Origin: Paenibacillus sp.
GTDB taxonomy: Bacteria > Bacillota > Bacilli > Paenibacillales > Paenibacillaceae
Assembly: GCA_023512345.1 (NCBI GenBank)
Contig: JAILZT010000001.1
Coordinates: 124,001 to 188,000, forward strand
Length of the DNA: 64,000 nt
Reading direction: 5' to 3'
Numbering within the stretch: position 1 is the first letter of the stretch; each line of letters opens with the position of its first letter. A model generated the notes under the pieces. That model did no database searches. It was not told the origin of the DNA and saw only the letters and a list, made by a program, of their open reading frames with translations. The position numbers were made by a program, and so were the translations under genes. Positions 9,793 through 18,331 of the stretch are shown here, piece by piece.

Positions 9793-10994
9793 GCAAATCC
9801 CTCCAAATGTTGATTGACGTCCGGTTCTCCCTCAGTAGAGTGCTGCTCCAGATACCGTATTGCTAGCTCGGTAAAGAAATCGGCACTGATCGACAATGCA
9901 TGTTCATCCAGATTGAAGCCTGGATGATGCCATTCCTGGGTTCCAGCTATACCCATAAATACGAACAATCCTGGGACTACCCTCTGATAAAAGGCAAAGT
10001 CTTCTCCCGCAGGGGAAGGTAGCGGCTTCACAGCGGTCAACTCAAGCGCAGCAGACGTTTCTTCCGCAAGCTGTGCCAGTGAAGTATCATTTATAACCGA
10101 TGGCGGCCCCTCAATCCAATGGACTGCAGCCTTTGCTCCGAAAGCGGTAGCTACACCCGCTACTACCTGCTCGAAACGTTCCAGCACACGAACCCGAATT
10201 CCTTCATCAAAGGTGCGGATGGTTCCATCCAGCACCGCTGTTTCAGGAATAATATTCCACGAGGTGCCGCTGTGGATTTTGGTAACGCTGATCACCGCAC
10301 TGTGAAGGGCACTAACATTACGGCTTACAATCGATTGGAGCGCCGTTACAATATGTGAGGCTGTAACAATAGGATCGATTCCTGCCTCCGGTACTGCTGC
10401 ATGCGATCCGGCTCCGGTCACCTCAACCACGAACCCATCTGCAGCAGCCATGAGTGGACCTGATTTAATTCCAATCGTCCCCACCGGCAGATCCGGCTTA
10501 TTGTGCATTCCAAAAATGGCCCGTACACCTTCGAGTGCACCACTTTCTATAATCTGCCGGGCTCCTGTCGCCTTCTCTTCAGCAGGCTGGAACAGAAAAC
10601 GTACCGTTCCCTTTAAACGTTTCTCCTGCTGTTTAAGTAAATAGGCAGCTCCGATTAACGATGCCGTGTGAAAATCATGCCCACAGGCATGCATTATGCC
10701 GGGATGGAGCGATTCATAGGGCAATCCCGTTTCCTCTTGAATCGGCAAAGCGTCGATATCTGCACGCAGCGCAACGATAGGTCCGCCTTGCTCCCCCCTC
10801 ACTTCCGCTACAACACCTGTCTTTAGGCCATAATCTACGATGGTCACTCCAGCCTGCTCCAACAAGGAAGTGATATATTTGGTGGTTTCATATTCCTTAT
10901 TAGAGAGCTCCGGATGCTGATGTAAATGTCGGCGTATCCCGATTAATTGATCCTTAAATACCTCAGACTTCGTGTCCATGGTGATACTAACCAT
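9789..10994 (-). CDS. sndA: M20 amidohydrolase, N-acyl amino acid deacetylase (SndA-like)
   Basis: A 401-residue M20D peptidase/amidohydrolase. Visible are IRRHLHQHPELSNKE at the N-terminus, the metal-binding HACGHDFH, the catalytic FQPAEE, GMHNKP, and HHPGFN near the end. Such enzymes remove N-acyl groups from amino acids. In the organosulfur operon of B. subtilis the YtnL/SndA protein removes the acetyl group after the monooxygenase step; position and family agree here. It lies 51 bp downstream of the CmoO-like gene and overlaps the DinB-fold gene by 4 nt. A GAAAGGGGC site precedes the chosen ATG. The precise acyl substrate is inferred. Confidence 0.82.
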   Translation of the reverse strand: MVSITMDTKSEVFKDQLIGIRRHLHQHPELSNKEYETTKYITSLLEQAGVTIVDYGLKTGVVAEVRGEQGGPIVALRADIDALPIQEETGLPYESLHPGIMHACGHDFHTASLIGAAYLLKQQEKRLKGTVRFLFQPAEEKATGARQIIESGALEGVRAIFGMHNKPDLPVGTIGIKSGPLMAAADGFVVEVTGAGSHAAVPEAGIDPIVTASHIVTALQSIVSRNVSALHSAVISVTKIHSGTSWNIIPETAVLDGTIRTFDEGIRVRVLERFEQVVAGVATAFGAKAAVHWIEGPPSVINDTSLAQLAEETSAALELTAVKPLPSPAGEDFAFYQRVVPGLFVFMGIAGTQEWHHPGFNLDEHALSISADFFTELAIRYLEQHSTEGEPDVNQHLEGFA

Positions 10995-11045
10995 TGTTTG
11001 CGCCCCTTTCCTTCAGCAATTACTGTCTACGCTCAACAGCCTGTA

Positions 11046-12062
11046 TTATACTTTCGAAGGCACCCCGGCGAGCGCTTCATTTAAGAGCTCAAACGAGCGG
11101 ATCCGCTTGTCAAAGGGGTAAACATTTGTGGTCACGATAAACTCTTCAACACTGGATGCATCAGACAACGCAAGCAACTGATCCCGAACGAAGTCTTGGG
11201 TACCCTTTATAATCTCAGGCTCCTTCTCTTCAATCGTATATGCCTCCTGGCTCTGCTTGGCAAATTCCTCTGCCTGCTCCCGGCTGCCTAAAGTCAGTGT
11301 CTTCCCGTTAGCTAAATGAACCCGAACCAGCTTATGAGCTCCAGCTAGTTCCGCTGCCTCTTGAGCAGTTTCGGCTACAATAATGGCTAGTGCAATAATG
11401 ACTTGCGGGCTTCCTCCCCGCGAGGAGTTAAAAGTGCTGCGGTAAATCCGAATGGCTTCCAATGCCACAGCCTGATCTCCGCCAATAAATAATGAAAAAA
11501 CATAGGGCAGACCCAACTCGGCAGCGATTTCGGCACTGGCTACACTGGCACCTAGTACATATAACTCTGGTGGAGCTGCAGGAATCGGACCTGCCTTAAG
11601 TCCTGCCAGAGGATGATCCTCCTCTAACCGGTTATGTACATATTTCTCTAGTTCAATAATTTTATCTGTTAATGCAGGTGATGCGGAGACTCCCTGCTGC
11701 AGTGCTTGGGTGCTTCGAGGTAGCCCGCCAGGAGCACGGCCAACGCCTAAATCTACCCTTCCTGGAGCAAGGGAAGCCAGAACATTGAAATTTTCGGCTA
11801 CCTTATATGGGCTGTAGTGCTGAAGCATAATCCCACCAGAACCGATTCGAATGCTTTCTGTCTTGGCTAGGAGGTGAGAAATCAACACCTCCGGGGATGA
11901 ACCTGCTACCTGTTCGGAGTCATGATGCTCGGATACCCAGAAACGACGGAAGCCCAATTGCTCAGATAACTGCGCAAGCTTAATCGTATGTTGCAACGCT
12001 TTTTCAGAAGTCTCCCCCGGATAAATCGGACTTTGATCCAGTACACTAATTGTTATCGCCAT
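11046..12062 (-). CDS. cmoO: Luciferase-like FMN monooxygenase (CmoO-like)
   Basis: A 338-residue protein of the short luciferase-like family that includes B. subtilis YtmO. Conserved stretches: SVLDQSPI at the N-terminus, LGFRRFWVSEHHD, IRIGSGGIMLQHYSPYKVAE, and PGRVDLGVGRAPGG. A TAGGAGG site sits ahead of ATG. It follows the ATPase gene of the importer by 11 bp. It probably oxidises a thioether amino acid derivative together with, or alternative to, the longer CmoJ-like enzyme. Family assignment is firm; the substrate is inferred from the operon. Confidence 0.83.
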   Translation of the reverse strand: MAITISVLDQSPIYPGETSEKALQHTIKLAQLSEQLGFRRFWVSEHHDSEQVAGSSPEVLISHLLAKTESIRIGSGGIMLQHYSPYKVAENFNVLASLAPGRVDLGVGRAPGGLPRSTQALQQGVSASPALTDKIIELEKYVHNRLEEDHPLAGLKAGPIPAAPPELYVLGASVASAEIAAELGLPYVFSLFIGGDQAVALEAIRIYRSTFNSSRGGSPQVIIALAIIVAETAQEAAELAGAHKLVRVHLANGKTLTLGSREQAEEFAKQSQEAYTIEEKEPEIIKGTQDFVRDQLLALSDASSVEEFIVTTNVYPFDKRIRSFELLNEALAGVPSKV

Positions 12063-12073
12063 CGTGTTACCTC

Positions 12074-12826
12074 CTAAATGGAATAGTTCAGTTCCGGTGT
12101 TATCCGCTTCAAGAACTGTTTGGTTCTTTCTTCTTTGGGATGGTTGAATAGCTCGGTTGGAGTGCCTTCTTCAACAATGACACCACCGTCCATAAAGACC
12201 ACATGATTCGCTACATCTCGGGCAAAGCCCATTTCATGCGTTACTACAATCATCGTAATGCCTTCCTTCGCGATTTTACGAATCACTGCGAGCACTTCCC
12301 CCACCAGTTCTGGGTCAAGAGCAGATGTGGGTTCATCGAACAGAATTACTTCTGGCTCCAGCGCTAGGGCACGTGCAATTCCTACACGCTGCTGTTGTCC
12401 TCCGGACAGCTGGCTAGGATACGAATCGAGTTTTGAACCCAAACCTACCTTCTCTAGGAAGGCAATGCTTCTCTTTTTCGCTTCCTCCTTCGGAAGCTTT
12501 TTCACTACAAGCAAACCTTCCATCACATTCTCAAGCGCTGTTTTATGTCTGAATAAATTGTATTGCTGGAAGACCATAGCCGTTTTTTGACGCAGCTGAT
12601 GAATTTCCTTCTTGCGAGCTTGTTTGCAGTTTACGCTGAAATCACCAATTACGATTTGTCCACCGCTAGGTTTCTCCAAATAGTTCACGCATCGTAGCAG
12701 CGTAGTCTTTCCCGAGCCGCTGGGTCCAAGAATAACGACAACCTCGCCCTTCGTGACGGTTAAATTAATATCGTTCAAAACCTGATTACGGCCAAAGGCC
12801 TTGGATATATGGGTTAGCTGAATCAT
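12074..12826 (-). CDS. tcyN: Cystine/sulfur amino acid ABC transporter ATPase (TcyN-like)
   Basis: A 250-residue polar amino acid-type ABC ATPase. Walker [10 protein letters not shown] (about 34-42), Q-loop VFQQYNLF, signature LSGGQQQR, Walker [15 protein letters not shown] and the switch His in VVTHEMGFA are all intact. It overlaps the upstream permease by 4 nt (ATGA), which indicates translational coupling. Gene order permease-permease-ATPase behind a lipoprotein matches TcyJKLMN, importer of cystine and related sulfur compounds. Confidence 0.86.
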   Translation of the reverse strand: MIQLTHISKAFGRNQVLNDINLTVTKGEVVVILGPSGSGKTTLLRCVNYLEKPSGGQIVIGDFSVNCKQARKKEIHQLRQKTAMVFQQYNLFRHKTALENVMEGLLVVKKLPKEEAKKRSIAFLEKVGLGSKLDSYPSQLSGGQQQRVGIARALALEPEVILFDEPTSALDPELVGEVLAVIRKIAKEGITMIVVTHEMGFARDVANHVVFMDGGVIVEEGTPTELFNHPKEERTKQFLKRITPELNYSI

Positions 12827-13533
12827 ACAACTCCACCTCGATTGTACAGATTAATCCGTTTTTCAATTAGGGACGTCAAGCGCTCAATAAGAACCGTAAG
12901 TCCCCAGAAGATAGCAGCAGCGGCCAGATAGGCCTCAAAAAATTTCCAATTCGTCGAAGCTACAATTTGTGCCTTAGCGTTGATATCTACAACAGATACA
13001 GTGAAAGCAAGGGTTGAACCATGCAGCATCCCAATAACTGAATTAGACAGATTGGGCAAGCTTGCTGCCAGTGCCTGTGGGAATACAATCCTTCTAAGTG
13101 CTTGCGGTGTGGTCATACCCACGGAATGAGCCGCTTCAATCTGCCCCCGGTCCACCGCGAGCAGACCTGATCGAACTACCTCAGACATATAAGCCCCTGC
13201 TGTGATCGAGAAAGAAATATAAGCAAAACCAATCATCGGAATAGACACTGAACTAAAACCCCATCCAAAGTAAGTAGCAAGCCCATCGACAAGTATAGGA
13301 AGTCCAAAATAAATCAGTAATAAATGTGTCAGCATAGGGGTGCCTCGGATAAAGGTGACATAACCCAAGGCTATCGGATAAAGTACGGGCACTTTGTAAA
13401 TCCGAATCAACGCTACTACCGTTCCAATGACAAAACCGACCAGTACGGAAACCAAGGTGATGTACAGTGTGGTGGGTATTACCCCCAGAAGTTGTACGAA
13501 GGCAGTCCAGATGAATGATGGATCCAGCTTCAT
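12823..13533 (-). CDS. tcyM: Amino acid ABC transporter permease (TcyM-like)
   Basis: A 236-residue His/Glu/Gln-type permease with about five membrane segments. The EAA loop ([21 protein letters not shown]) contacts the ATPase. It overlaps the next gene and the preceding permease by 4 nt each. It shares its layout with the 13530-14315 permease and probably pairs with it as a heterodimer for cystine or S-alkyl-cysteine uptake. Confidence 0.84.
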   Translation of the reverse strand: MKLDPSFIWTAFVQLLGVIPTTLYITLVSVLVGFVIGTVVALIRIYKVPVLYPIALGYVTFIRGTPMLTHLLLIYFGLPILVDGLATYFGWGFSSVSIPMIGFAYISFSITAGAYMSEVVRSGLLAVDRGQIEAAHSVGMTTPQALRRIVFPQALAASLPNLSNSVIGMLHGSTLAFTVSVVDINAKAQIVASTNWKFFEAYLAAAAIFWGLTVLIERLTSLIEKRINLYNRGGVV

Positions 13534-14315
13534 AGACTTGCACCTCCTTTGCCTGATCCCATTTCTGCAATAATGCGCCGATAGGAAATGTTTTTGCGAA
13601 TACCAAACACTTTTTTCACAGAGCTGTTACGATCTTCATGCTTAAGCAAACGGTGTTCCGCCTTAAGAAGAAGCTTCTCAATCGTAAAGCTGATTGCCAA
13701 ATAAATAAGAGCAAGTGCAATATAAGTCTCGATAAAATGTTGGCTGATCGCGCCTAACGTTTGGGCCTTCCCTGTCAATTCCATAACGCCCAGCGTGAAA
13801 GCGAGTGAAGTATCCTTGAGTAGCGCAATAACCAAGTTCGAGAATACAGGAACAGCGATTGCCAATGCCTGAGGCAGCACAATCCGAGTAAACGCTTGGA
13901 ATGCCGTCATCCCTGTGGCGTACGCCGCTTCCACCTGTCCCTTATCCACAGCAGATACTGAGGCTCGAATCATCTCCGACATGAACGCTCCTGTGTGCAG
14001 CCCATAAGTCAGAATCACGAAGACCAACACCGGTGCCCGGGTCAAATCCAGATTCACAAGCTTAAGAATTTCCGGCAGACCGTAGTAGAATAAGAACAAC
14101 TGGATCAGAATAGGCGTTCCCCGGAAAAAAGAAATGTAAATCTCGGAGAAAGTCTTAAGCACCGGCACCTTATATAGGCGAGGGAGGGCAATTAGAAAAC
14201 CAACAATAACTCCAGCTACGAGCGAACAGATGACAATTAGAAGCGTTGTACCAAGGGTTGTCAAAAGCTTCGGTAAAAAGTTAAATATATAGCTAATGTC
14301 AAATGGTGCACCCAT
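13530..14315 (-). CDS. tcyL: Amino acid ABC transporter permease (TcyL-like)
   Basis: A 261-residue HisM-family permease. Five or so hydrophobic helices are visible, for example LLTTLGTTLLIVICSLVAGV near the N-terminus, as is an EAA loop (AAYATGMTAFQAFTRIVLPQA). The C-terminal 30 residues are a charged extension beyond the usual permease end (KHEDRNSSVKKVFGIRK). It lies 33 bp after the binding protein gene and overlaps the second permease by 4 nt. Confidence 0.84.
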   Translation of the reverse strand: MGAPFDISYIFNFLPKLLTTLGTTLLIVICSLVAGVIVGFLIALPRLYKVPVLKTFSEIYISFFRGTPILIQLFLFYYGLPEILKLVNLDLTRAPVLVFVILTYGLHTGAFMSEMIRASVSAVDKGQVEAAYATGMTAFQAFTRIVLPQALAIAVPVFSNLVIALLKDTSLAFTLGVMELTGKAQTLGAISQHFIETYIALALIYLAISFTIEKLLLKAEHRLLKHEDRNSSVKKVFGIRKNISYRRIIAEMGSGKGGASL

Positions 14316-14348
14316 GATTTACCCTCCTCCCCCTATGATTAGGTTGTA

Positions 14349-15224
14349 TCATTTGACCGAATCTTCTGTAACGTCCGCTCCAAGCCACTCAGTGCTCAGT
14401 TTTCCTAGTGTACCGTCAGCTTTTACTTCCTTGATTGCTCCGTCTATCGCATCAGCAAGCTTTTGTGAATCTGCACCATCTTTACGAAGCACATATAAAA
14501 TGTCAGCTGAAGACAGTTCATTTCCTACGGTTTTCAACTTGCTCTGCGGATCGATAATGGGCATTACAAAATCTGCTGCAAGGGTAGCATCAACACGTCC
14601 CGAAGTAAGTTGGTTCACCGTGTCATTGGCTGCGCCATTTTGATAGACGATACTAATGGCATTGTCATTCTCTTTGTTATAGTTCTCCAGAATTTGAGCC
14701 TGTGCGCTTGTTGCACTGGTTAAAACTTTTTTCCCTTTAAGATCCTCGAGGGATTGAATCGAGTTAGTATCCTTAGCGACAACGATACGGTTTCTCCAAT
14801 GGGCATATGGCTCATTATTAAAAAGATACTTCTGTTCACGCTCCGGGTTTTTCTCCATGACATGGGCTACCAGATCAATTTTTTTCGTATCCAGACTCAG
14901 CAGCAGGTTGCCAAAATCCATCGTTTTAAGTTCAAACTCATACTCTGGCAGTCGGTTGTCGACTTCTTTCAGCAGCTCTACATCAAAACCTGTCAGCTTA
15001 CCATTCTCATCAATAAAGCATACCTGAGGGAAACCCGTGCCCGTTCCCACTATAATTTTGGTTACTTGAACCGGTTCTTCTGTCGCCGCCGCAGCCGAGT
15101 TAGTAGTCTCAGGCTCTGCTGCCGCCACATCCTTGGCGTTGGTACTGCTGTTATTGTTCGCACCGCAGCCCGCGATTGCCAGTGTAAGAACCATTATGTT
15201 AACCAATAAGATTGTCTTCTTCAT
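14349..15224 (-). CDS. Solute-binding lipoprotein of the sulfur amino acid importer (TcyJ/K-like)
   Basis: A 291-residue periplasmic-type binding protein (SBP_bac_3). The lipobox LTLAIAGC places the lipidated Cys near residue 20, followed by a Ser/Ala/Thr/Glu-rich spacer and the fold from about residue 55. Seen: the GFDVELLKEVDNRLP segment that helps bind amino acid ligands. B. subtilis has two paralogues (TcyJ, TcyK) in the matching operon, whereas here only one is found, so I do not choose between the names. AAAAGGGGA precedes ATG. It comes directly after the acetyltransferase gene. Confidence 0.84.
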   Translation of the reverse strand: MKKTILLVNIMVLTLAIAGCGANNNSSTNAKDVAAAEPETTNSAAAATEEPVQVTKIIVGTGTGFPQVCFIDENGKLTGFDVELLKEVDNRLPEYEFELKTMDFGNLLLSLDTKKIDLVAHVMEKNPEREQKYLFNNEPYAHWRNRIVVAKDTNSIQSLEDLKGKKVLTSATSAQAQILENYNKENDNAISIVYQNGAANDTVNQLTSGRVDATLAADFVMPIIDPQSKLKTVGNELSSADILYVLRKDGADSQKLADAIDGAIKEVKADGTLGKLSTEWLGADVTEDSVK

Positions 15225-15238
15225 TTTTCTATCCCCTT

Positions 15239-15748
15239 TTAGTAAAATGTTTTTTGTTTGTATTTCAGCGACTTTTTCATGAGATACATAATTCCGTCCC
15301 CGTTCTGCGAATCAATCTCCAGAAAGCGTTCATAACCGCGCCGTTCATACATCTGAACCAACCACGGATGTTTCTTGGCAGTCGCCAAGGTTACCGCTGA
15401 AGCTCCCAGCTTATCGTGGATCACTTTTTCCTCTATCCAATCCAGCAATTTACCGCCCAAGCCCTTTCCGCTATGGTAAGGATCAACCGCAAACCATTTG
15501 ATAAAAGGAAGCTCAGTAAGCGTCTTGACTTCGTTGCTCTTCGATAGTGTAATCGTGGCTACAATAGCTCCATTGATCTCAAGTACATAACAGTCATTTG
15601 TCGTTACATTATCCTGAATCAAGGCAAGATCCGCTGTAGCCGCTGGCCATTGCAAGCCTAGTTCTCGAATTAACTGATAAGCACGGTATGTAATATCCAG
15701 TAATTGTTCCGCGTCCCGCAGCTCTGCTAATCGGAAAATTCCGCTCAT
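15239..15748 (-). CDS. snaA: GNAT acetyltransferase, first structural gene of the sulfur operon (SnaA-like)
   Basis: A 169-residue GNAT protein with the acetyl-CoA loop visible as YHSGKGLGGKLLDWIEEKV. The ORF can be read from a TTG at 15766, but ATG at 15748 has a perfect AAAAGGAGG 6 nt away and gives MSGIFRLAEL, so it is chosen. In the B. subtilis operon the first gene (ytmI, snaA) acetylates S-alkyl-cysteines, blocking the amine before oxidation; the same position here supports that role. The stop is 14 bp before the binding protein start. Confidence 0.8.
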   Translation of the reverse strand: MSGIFRLAELRDAEQLLDITYRAYQLIRELGLQWPAATADLALIQDNVTTNDCYVLEINGAIVATITLSKSNEVKTLTELPFIKWFAVDPYHSGKGLGGKLLDWIEEKVIHDKLGASAVTLATAKKHPWLVQMYERRGYERFLEIDSQNGDGIMYLMKKSLKYKQKTFY

Positions 15749-15773
15749 TTTCGGCCTCCTTTTCAATTAATAT

Positions 15774-15801
15774 AATTCCTATAGTTTTAGTCGTGATTAT
15801 A
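15774..15801 (-). promoter_or_regulatory. Predicted promoter -10 and ATTCCTATAG motif of the sulfur operon
   Basis: A TATAAT hexamer (read on the minus strand) lies at 15796-15801. Just downstream, at 15774-15789, is AATTCCTATAGTTTTA, closely matched by a sequence in front of the LysR gene. The position just after the -10 would suit a repressor. No good -35 is seen, which suits an activator-dependent promoter. Confidence 0.4.
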
Positions 15802-15875
15802 TGCAATTCACTTTATCACGCTATTCACCTCTGCGCTAATAGAGTTTTTCTATATATCCATCTAATTATTTGATT

Positions 15876-16751
15876 TTAAGCAGGGTTAGCGCCTATTTCC
15901 AGAAGCGACTCCATAAACTCAGCGTTCTCTCCGTTCAAGGAAATGAGATTGGTTCGTAGTGATATTCCAGCGGTTTCCGCAATGTCTACCCGAATCAGCC
16001 TTCCCGCCTCGACTTCTTCTTTCACACTTAATGTGGGCAGAAAACAAATGCCTGCCTTTCGAAGCACCAGCTTTTTAGCCGTCTCCAGATTATCTACCTG
16101 ATACACAATATTGGGCTGCTGATCCATACTTTCGAATACACGATGCAGGCGCATCCAATCCAATGAACCACATTCGAAAAATACTAATGTCTCATTACGA
16201 AGCTCATGTATAGATGCTATATCCATCTGTGCAAGCGGATGTCCCTCATATACATAAAGAGAAATGGGATCTTCGCAGAACGGAAAGGCTTGAAAGGCAG
16301 GGTTAACCACCTTACGTATAAATGCTAAATCAATTTCCTTGGATTTCAGCTTATCTATTAGCAGATCTGTAGATGCCGTAGTCAGTTTGAAATTAATATT
16401 TGGATATTTCCGCTGCAAATGGATCAGAAGGTGGGGCATTAAATAATTGGAGACGGACACCGTACTGCCTATCCTCAACTCATTAGGAAGATTCCCCTTG
16501 GATTGGATCTGATGCTTACCCGTTTGATAGACCTGAAGGATTTGCTGTGCATAGGGAAGAAATTGTTTACCTTTGTCTGTCAAATTAATTTGCTTACCTA
16601 GGCGGTCAAACAACCTGCAATCCAATTCACGCTCAAGTGATTGTATACGGGCAGTTACCGTGGGCTGCGAGATATACAGAATATCAGCGGCTTTGTTAAA
16701 ACTTCCATAGTGATTTATATAGACAAATGCTTCAATATTCTCAATGTTCAC
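15876..16751 (-). CDS. LysR-family transcriptional regulator of the sulfur operon
   Basis: A 291-residue LysR-type protein. The winged helix-turn-helix occupies residues 1-60 (FNKAADILYISQPTVTARIQ), and the rest is the effector-binding domain (IGSTVSVSNYLMP onwards). It starts with GTG preceded by GGAGG. It is placed upstream of, and in the same direction as, the sulfur operon, with a 127-bp gap to its first gene. It is analogous to YtlI/CysL-type activators that respond to sulfur intermediates. The target and effector are inferred from location. Confidence 0.82.
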   Translation of the reverse strand: MNIENIEAFVYINHYGSFNKAADILYISQPTVTARIQSLERELDCRLFDRLGKQINLTDKGKQFLPYAQQILQVYQTGKHQIQSKGNLPNELRIGSTVSVSNYLMPHLLIHLQRKYPNINFKLTTASTDLLIDKLKSKEIDLAFIRKVVNPAFQAFPFCEDPISLYVYEGHPLAQMDIASIHELRNETLVFFECGSLDWMRLHRVFESMDQQPNIVYQVDNLETAKKLVLRKAGICFLPTLSVKEEVEAGRLIRVDIAETAGISLRTNLISLNGENAEFMESLLEIGANPA

Positions 16752-16784
16752 TTGTAGGCCTCCAATTCATCAAATAGATAGTTA

Positions 16785-16802
16785 ATTATTCCGATAGTTT
16801 AA
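16785..16802 (-). promoter_or_regulatory. ATTCCGATAG motif in front of the LysR gene
   Basis: ATTATTCCGATAGTTTAA lies 34 nt upstream of the LysR GTG start. It repeats almost exactly the motif at 15774-15789, and a third variant sits at 16893. A shared sulfur-responsive regulator, for example the encoded LysR protein or a CymR-type repressor, is plausible but unproven. Confidence 0.35.
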
Positions 16803-16892
16803 CACTGATTTACAAGGAAAAAGGTTCCATTGGTTTTTTTCCATCTTAATCACGCCCCCTTATATTGTCAATCTAAATTAAATTTGAAATTT

Positions 16893-16952
16893 TCTATTCC
16901 GATATCAATAATATTAATCCCCCTTATAAACATCGGATTTATGTATTATAAT
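16893..16952 (+). promoter_or_regulatory. Predicted promoter region of the GNAT gene with a third ATTCCGAT motif
   Basis: TCTATTCCGATATC at 16893-16906 is the third instance of the motif, and a perfect TATAAT is at 16947-16952, 26 bp before the GNAT start. No convincing -35 is visible. Confidence 0.35.
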
Positions 16953-16978
16953 GAGCTACATGATGAAGGAGGGTTATT

Positions 16979-17524
16979 ATGGTGAATATAAAAGAAGTAA
17001 TTATTCGAGAAGCTAAGGAGTCGGATCGTGAAGCGATAGCCAGGGTTTTACTGGAGGCTTACAGTCAATATTCAGCCCTTTTATCCGAGACCTTCTGGGA
17101 AGAGTACCGTAATTCTATTCTTGATTCTGTAAATGGAACTAGGCCTGCCGCACGTATTATTGCGGAAATTGACAAGGAGATCGTGGGAAGCGTTCAGCTG
17201 TTTCTCTCTTCTGAAGCTGCCTATGGAAAGCCCGAGCTTGGCATACATTCACCTATAATCCGTCTTTTAGCCGTCTCCCCTAGCGCACGTGGACTTGGGG
17301 TTGCCACACTTCTGATCCAAGAAGCAGCACGCAGAAGCCTTGAATTTGGTGCAAGCACCTTAAATTTACACACCTCGGATATGATGGCTTCAGCCGTGAA
17401 GCTGTATGAAAGACTGGGCTTTCAGCGCGCCTATGATACGGATATTATGAACGGAGATAATCTAATAAAAGGATTCGTTCTAAATCTGCATTTGTTGCAG
17501 CTTCAGCAAAATGCCGTATCCTAG
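16979..17524 (+). CDS. GNAT-family N-acetyltransferase
   Basis: A 181-residue GNAT enzyme. The acetyl-CoA-binding loop reads SARGLGVATLLIQEAARR (about residues 98-115), preceded by the beta strand IIRLLAVSP and followed by LYERLGFQRAY. GAAGGAGGG precedes ATG. It is divergent from the LysR/sulfur operon and single in its transcript. The substrate is unknown. Divergence from the LysR gene hints at an amine or amino acid substrate, but nothing in the sequence proves it. Confidence 0.8.
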   Translation: MVNIKEVIIREAKESDREAIARVLLEAYSQYSALLSETFWEEYRNSILDSVNGTRPAARIIAEIDKEIVGSVQLFLSSEAAYGKPELGIHSPIIRLLAVSPSARGLGVATLLIQEAARRSLEFGASTLNLHTSDMMASAVKLYERLGFQRAYDTDIMNGDNLIKGFVLNLHLLQLQQNAVS

Positions 17525-17557
17525 ACAATACAGACAACGATAACCAGACACTAATAA

Positions 17558-17594
17558 GCCCCCAGAATCTCAGCAGATGAGAATACTCGGGGGC
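17558..17594 (+). terminator. Weak hairpin after the GNAT gene
   Basis: GCCCCC and GGGGGC frame an imperfect inner repeat. No T tract follows, so termination is doubtful. It could be a processing or attenuation hairpin. Confidence 0.3.
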
Positions 17595-17691
17595 CAGGTT
17601 AGTTCGTACTGTGTAAATTCGATAGATTGTTTTTAGCCTCTCACTCCTATAATATGAATATATATATGATAGATAAGGGGCTTTACTTATT

Positions 17692-18318
17692 ATGAACTTT
17701 ACAGCCATTGATTTTGAGACGGCTAACGCTAACCGCTCAAGTGCTTGTGCACTTGGCCTTGTTGAGGTTAGAGCAGGAATTATCACGAAAGAACATGTGT
17801 GGCTTATTGATCCTGAGCAGCGGTTCGACGGAAGAAACATAGCCATACACGGCATCACACCTTCAATGATTCATGGGAAGCCGACCTTCTCGGAGTTGTG
17901 GACCCAGCTGGAACCTTTGCTGCAAGGACAAGTTGTGGTGGCACATAACGCCTCTTTTGATATGAGCGTCTTGCGATATTGCCTGGATGGAGCCTCATTG
18001 GACTACCCGGATTTTCAATATCTATGTACTTATATACTTGGTAAAAAAATGCTGACACATCTGCCTTCCCACAAGTTAAACGTTATCTCAGCACATTTCG
18101 GTATTCCCCTGAACCATCACGATGCTCTGGATGATGCTCGGGCGTCTGCTGCCATTCTATTAAAGCTCATGGAACAGGAACAACACAGTGACCCTCTCCT
18201 TCTTACCAGCAACCAAGGGTATAAGACTGGAACAATGTATAATAGAGGATACACCCCATTTTCAGCTCCGAAGTTAAAAAAAAAGCCCGCTCTACGTACG
18301 AGCAGACTTTCTATGTAA
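17692..18318 (+). CDS. DnaQ-like 3'-5' exonuclease
   Basis: A 208-residue DEDDh exonuclease. ExoI is seen as FTAIDFETAN (Asp and Glu of the DxE), ExoII as VVAHNASFDMSVLR, and ExoIII as HDALDDARASA (the catalytic His and the last Asp). It resembles stand-alone epsilon-like proteins that trim DNA or RNA 3' ends. The C-terminal 15 residues (KLKKKPALRTSRLSM) are Lys/Arg rich and are encoded by DNA that also forms the terminator of the convergent yhaM gene. AAGGGG precedes the ATG. Confidence 0.86.
   Translation: MNFTAIDFETANANRSSACALGLVEVRAGIITKEHVWLIDPEQRFDGRNIAIHGITPSMIHGKPTFSELWTQLEPLLQGQVVVAHNASFDMSVLRYCLDGASLDYPDFQYLCTYILGKKMLTHLPSHKLNVISAHFGIPLNHHDALDDARASAAILLKLMEQEQHSDPLLLTSNQGYKTGTMYNRGYTPFSAPKLKKKPALRTSRLSM
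18275..18310 (-). terminator. Terminator of the yhaM gene, inside the exonuclease ORF
   Basis: Read on the minus strand, AAAGTCTGCTC and GAGCGGGCTTT pair around GTACGTA and are followed by a run of T. It serves the minus-strand gene that ends at 18332, and it lies within the last codons of the plus-strand exonuclease. Confidence 0.8.
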
Positions 18319-18331
18319 ACCTTAAATCCCA

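Noticed and set aside
15767..15875. Possible SAM or T-box riboswitch before the sulfur operon
   Set aside because: The gap is short, AT-rich and has no kink-turn, long stem or terminator; a protein regulator fits better.
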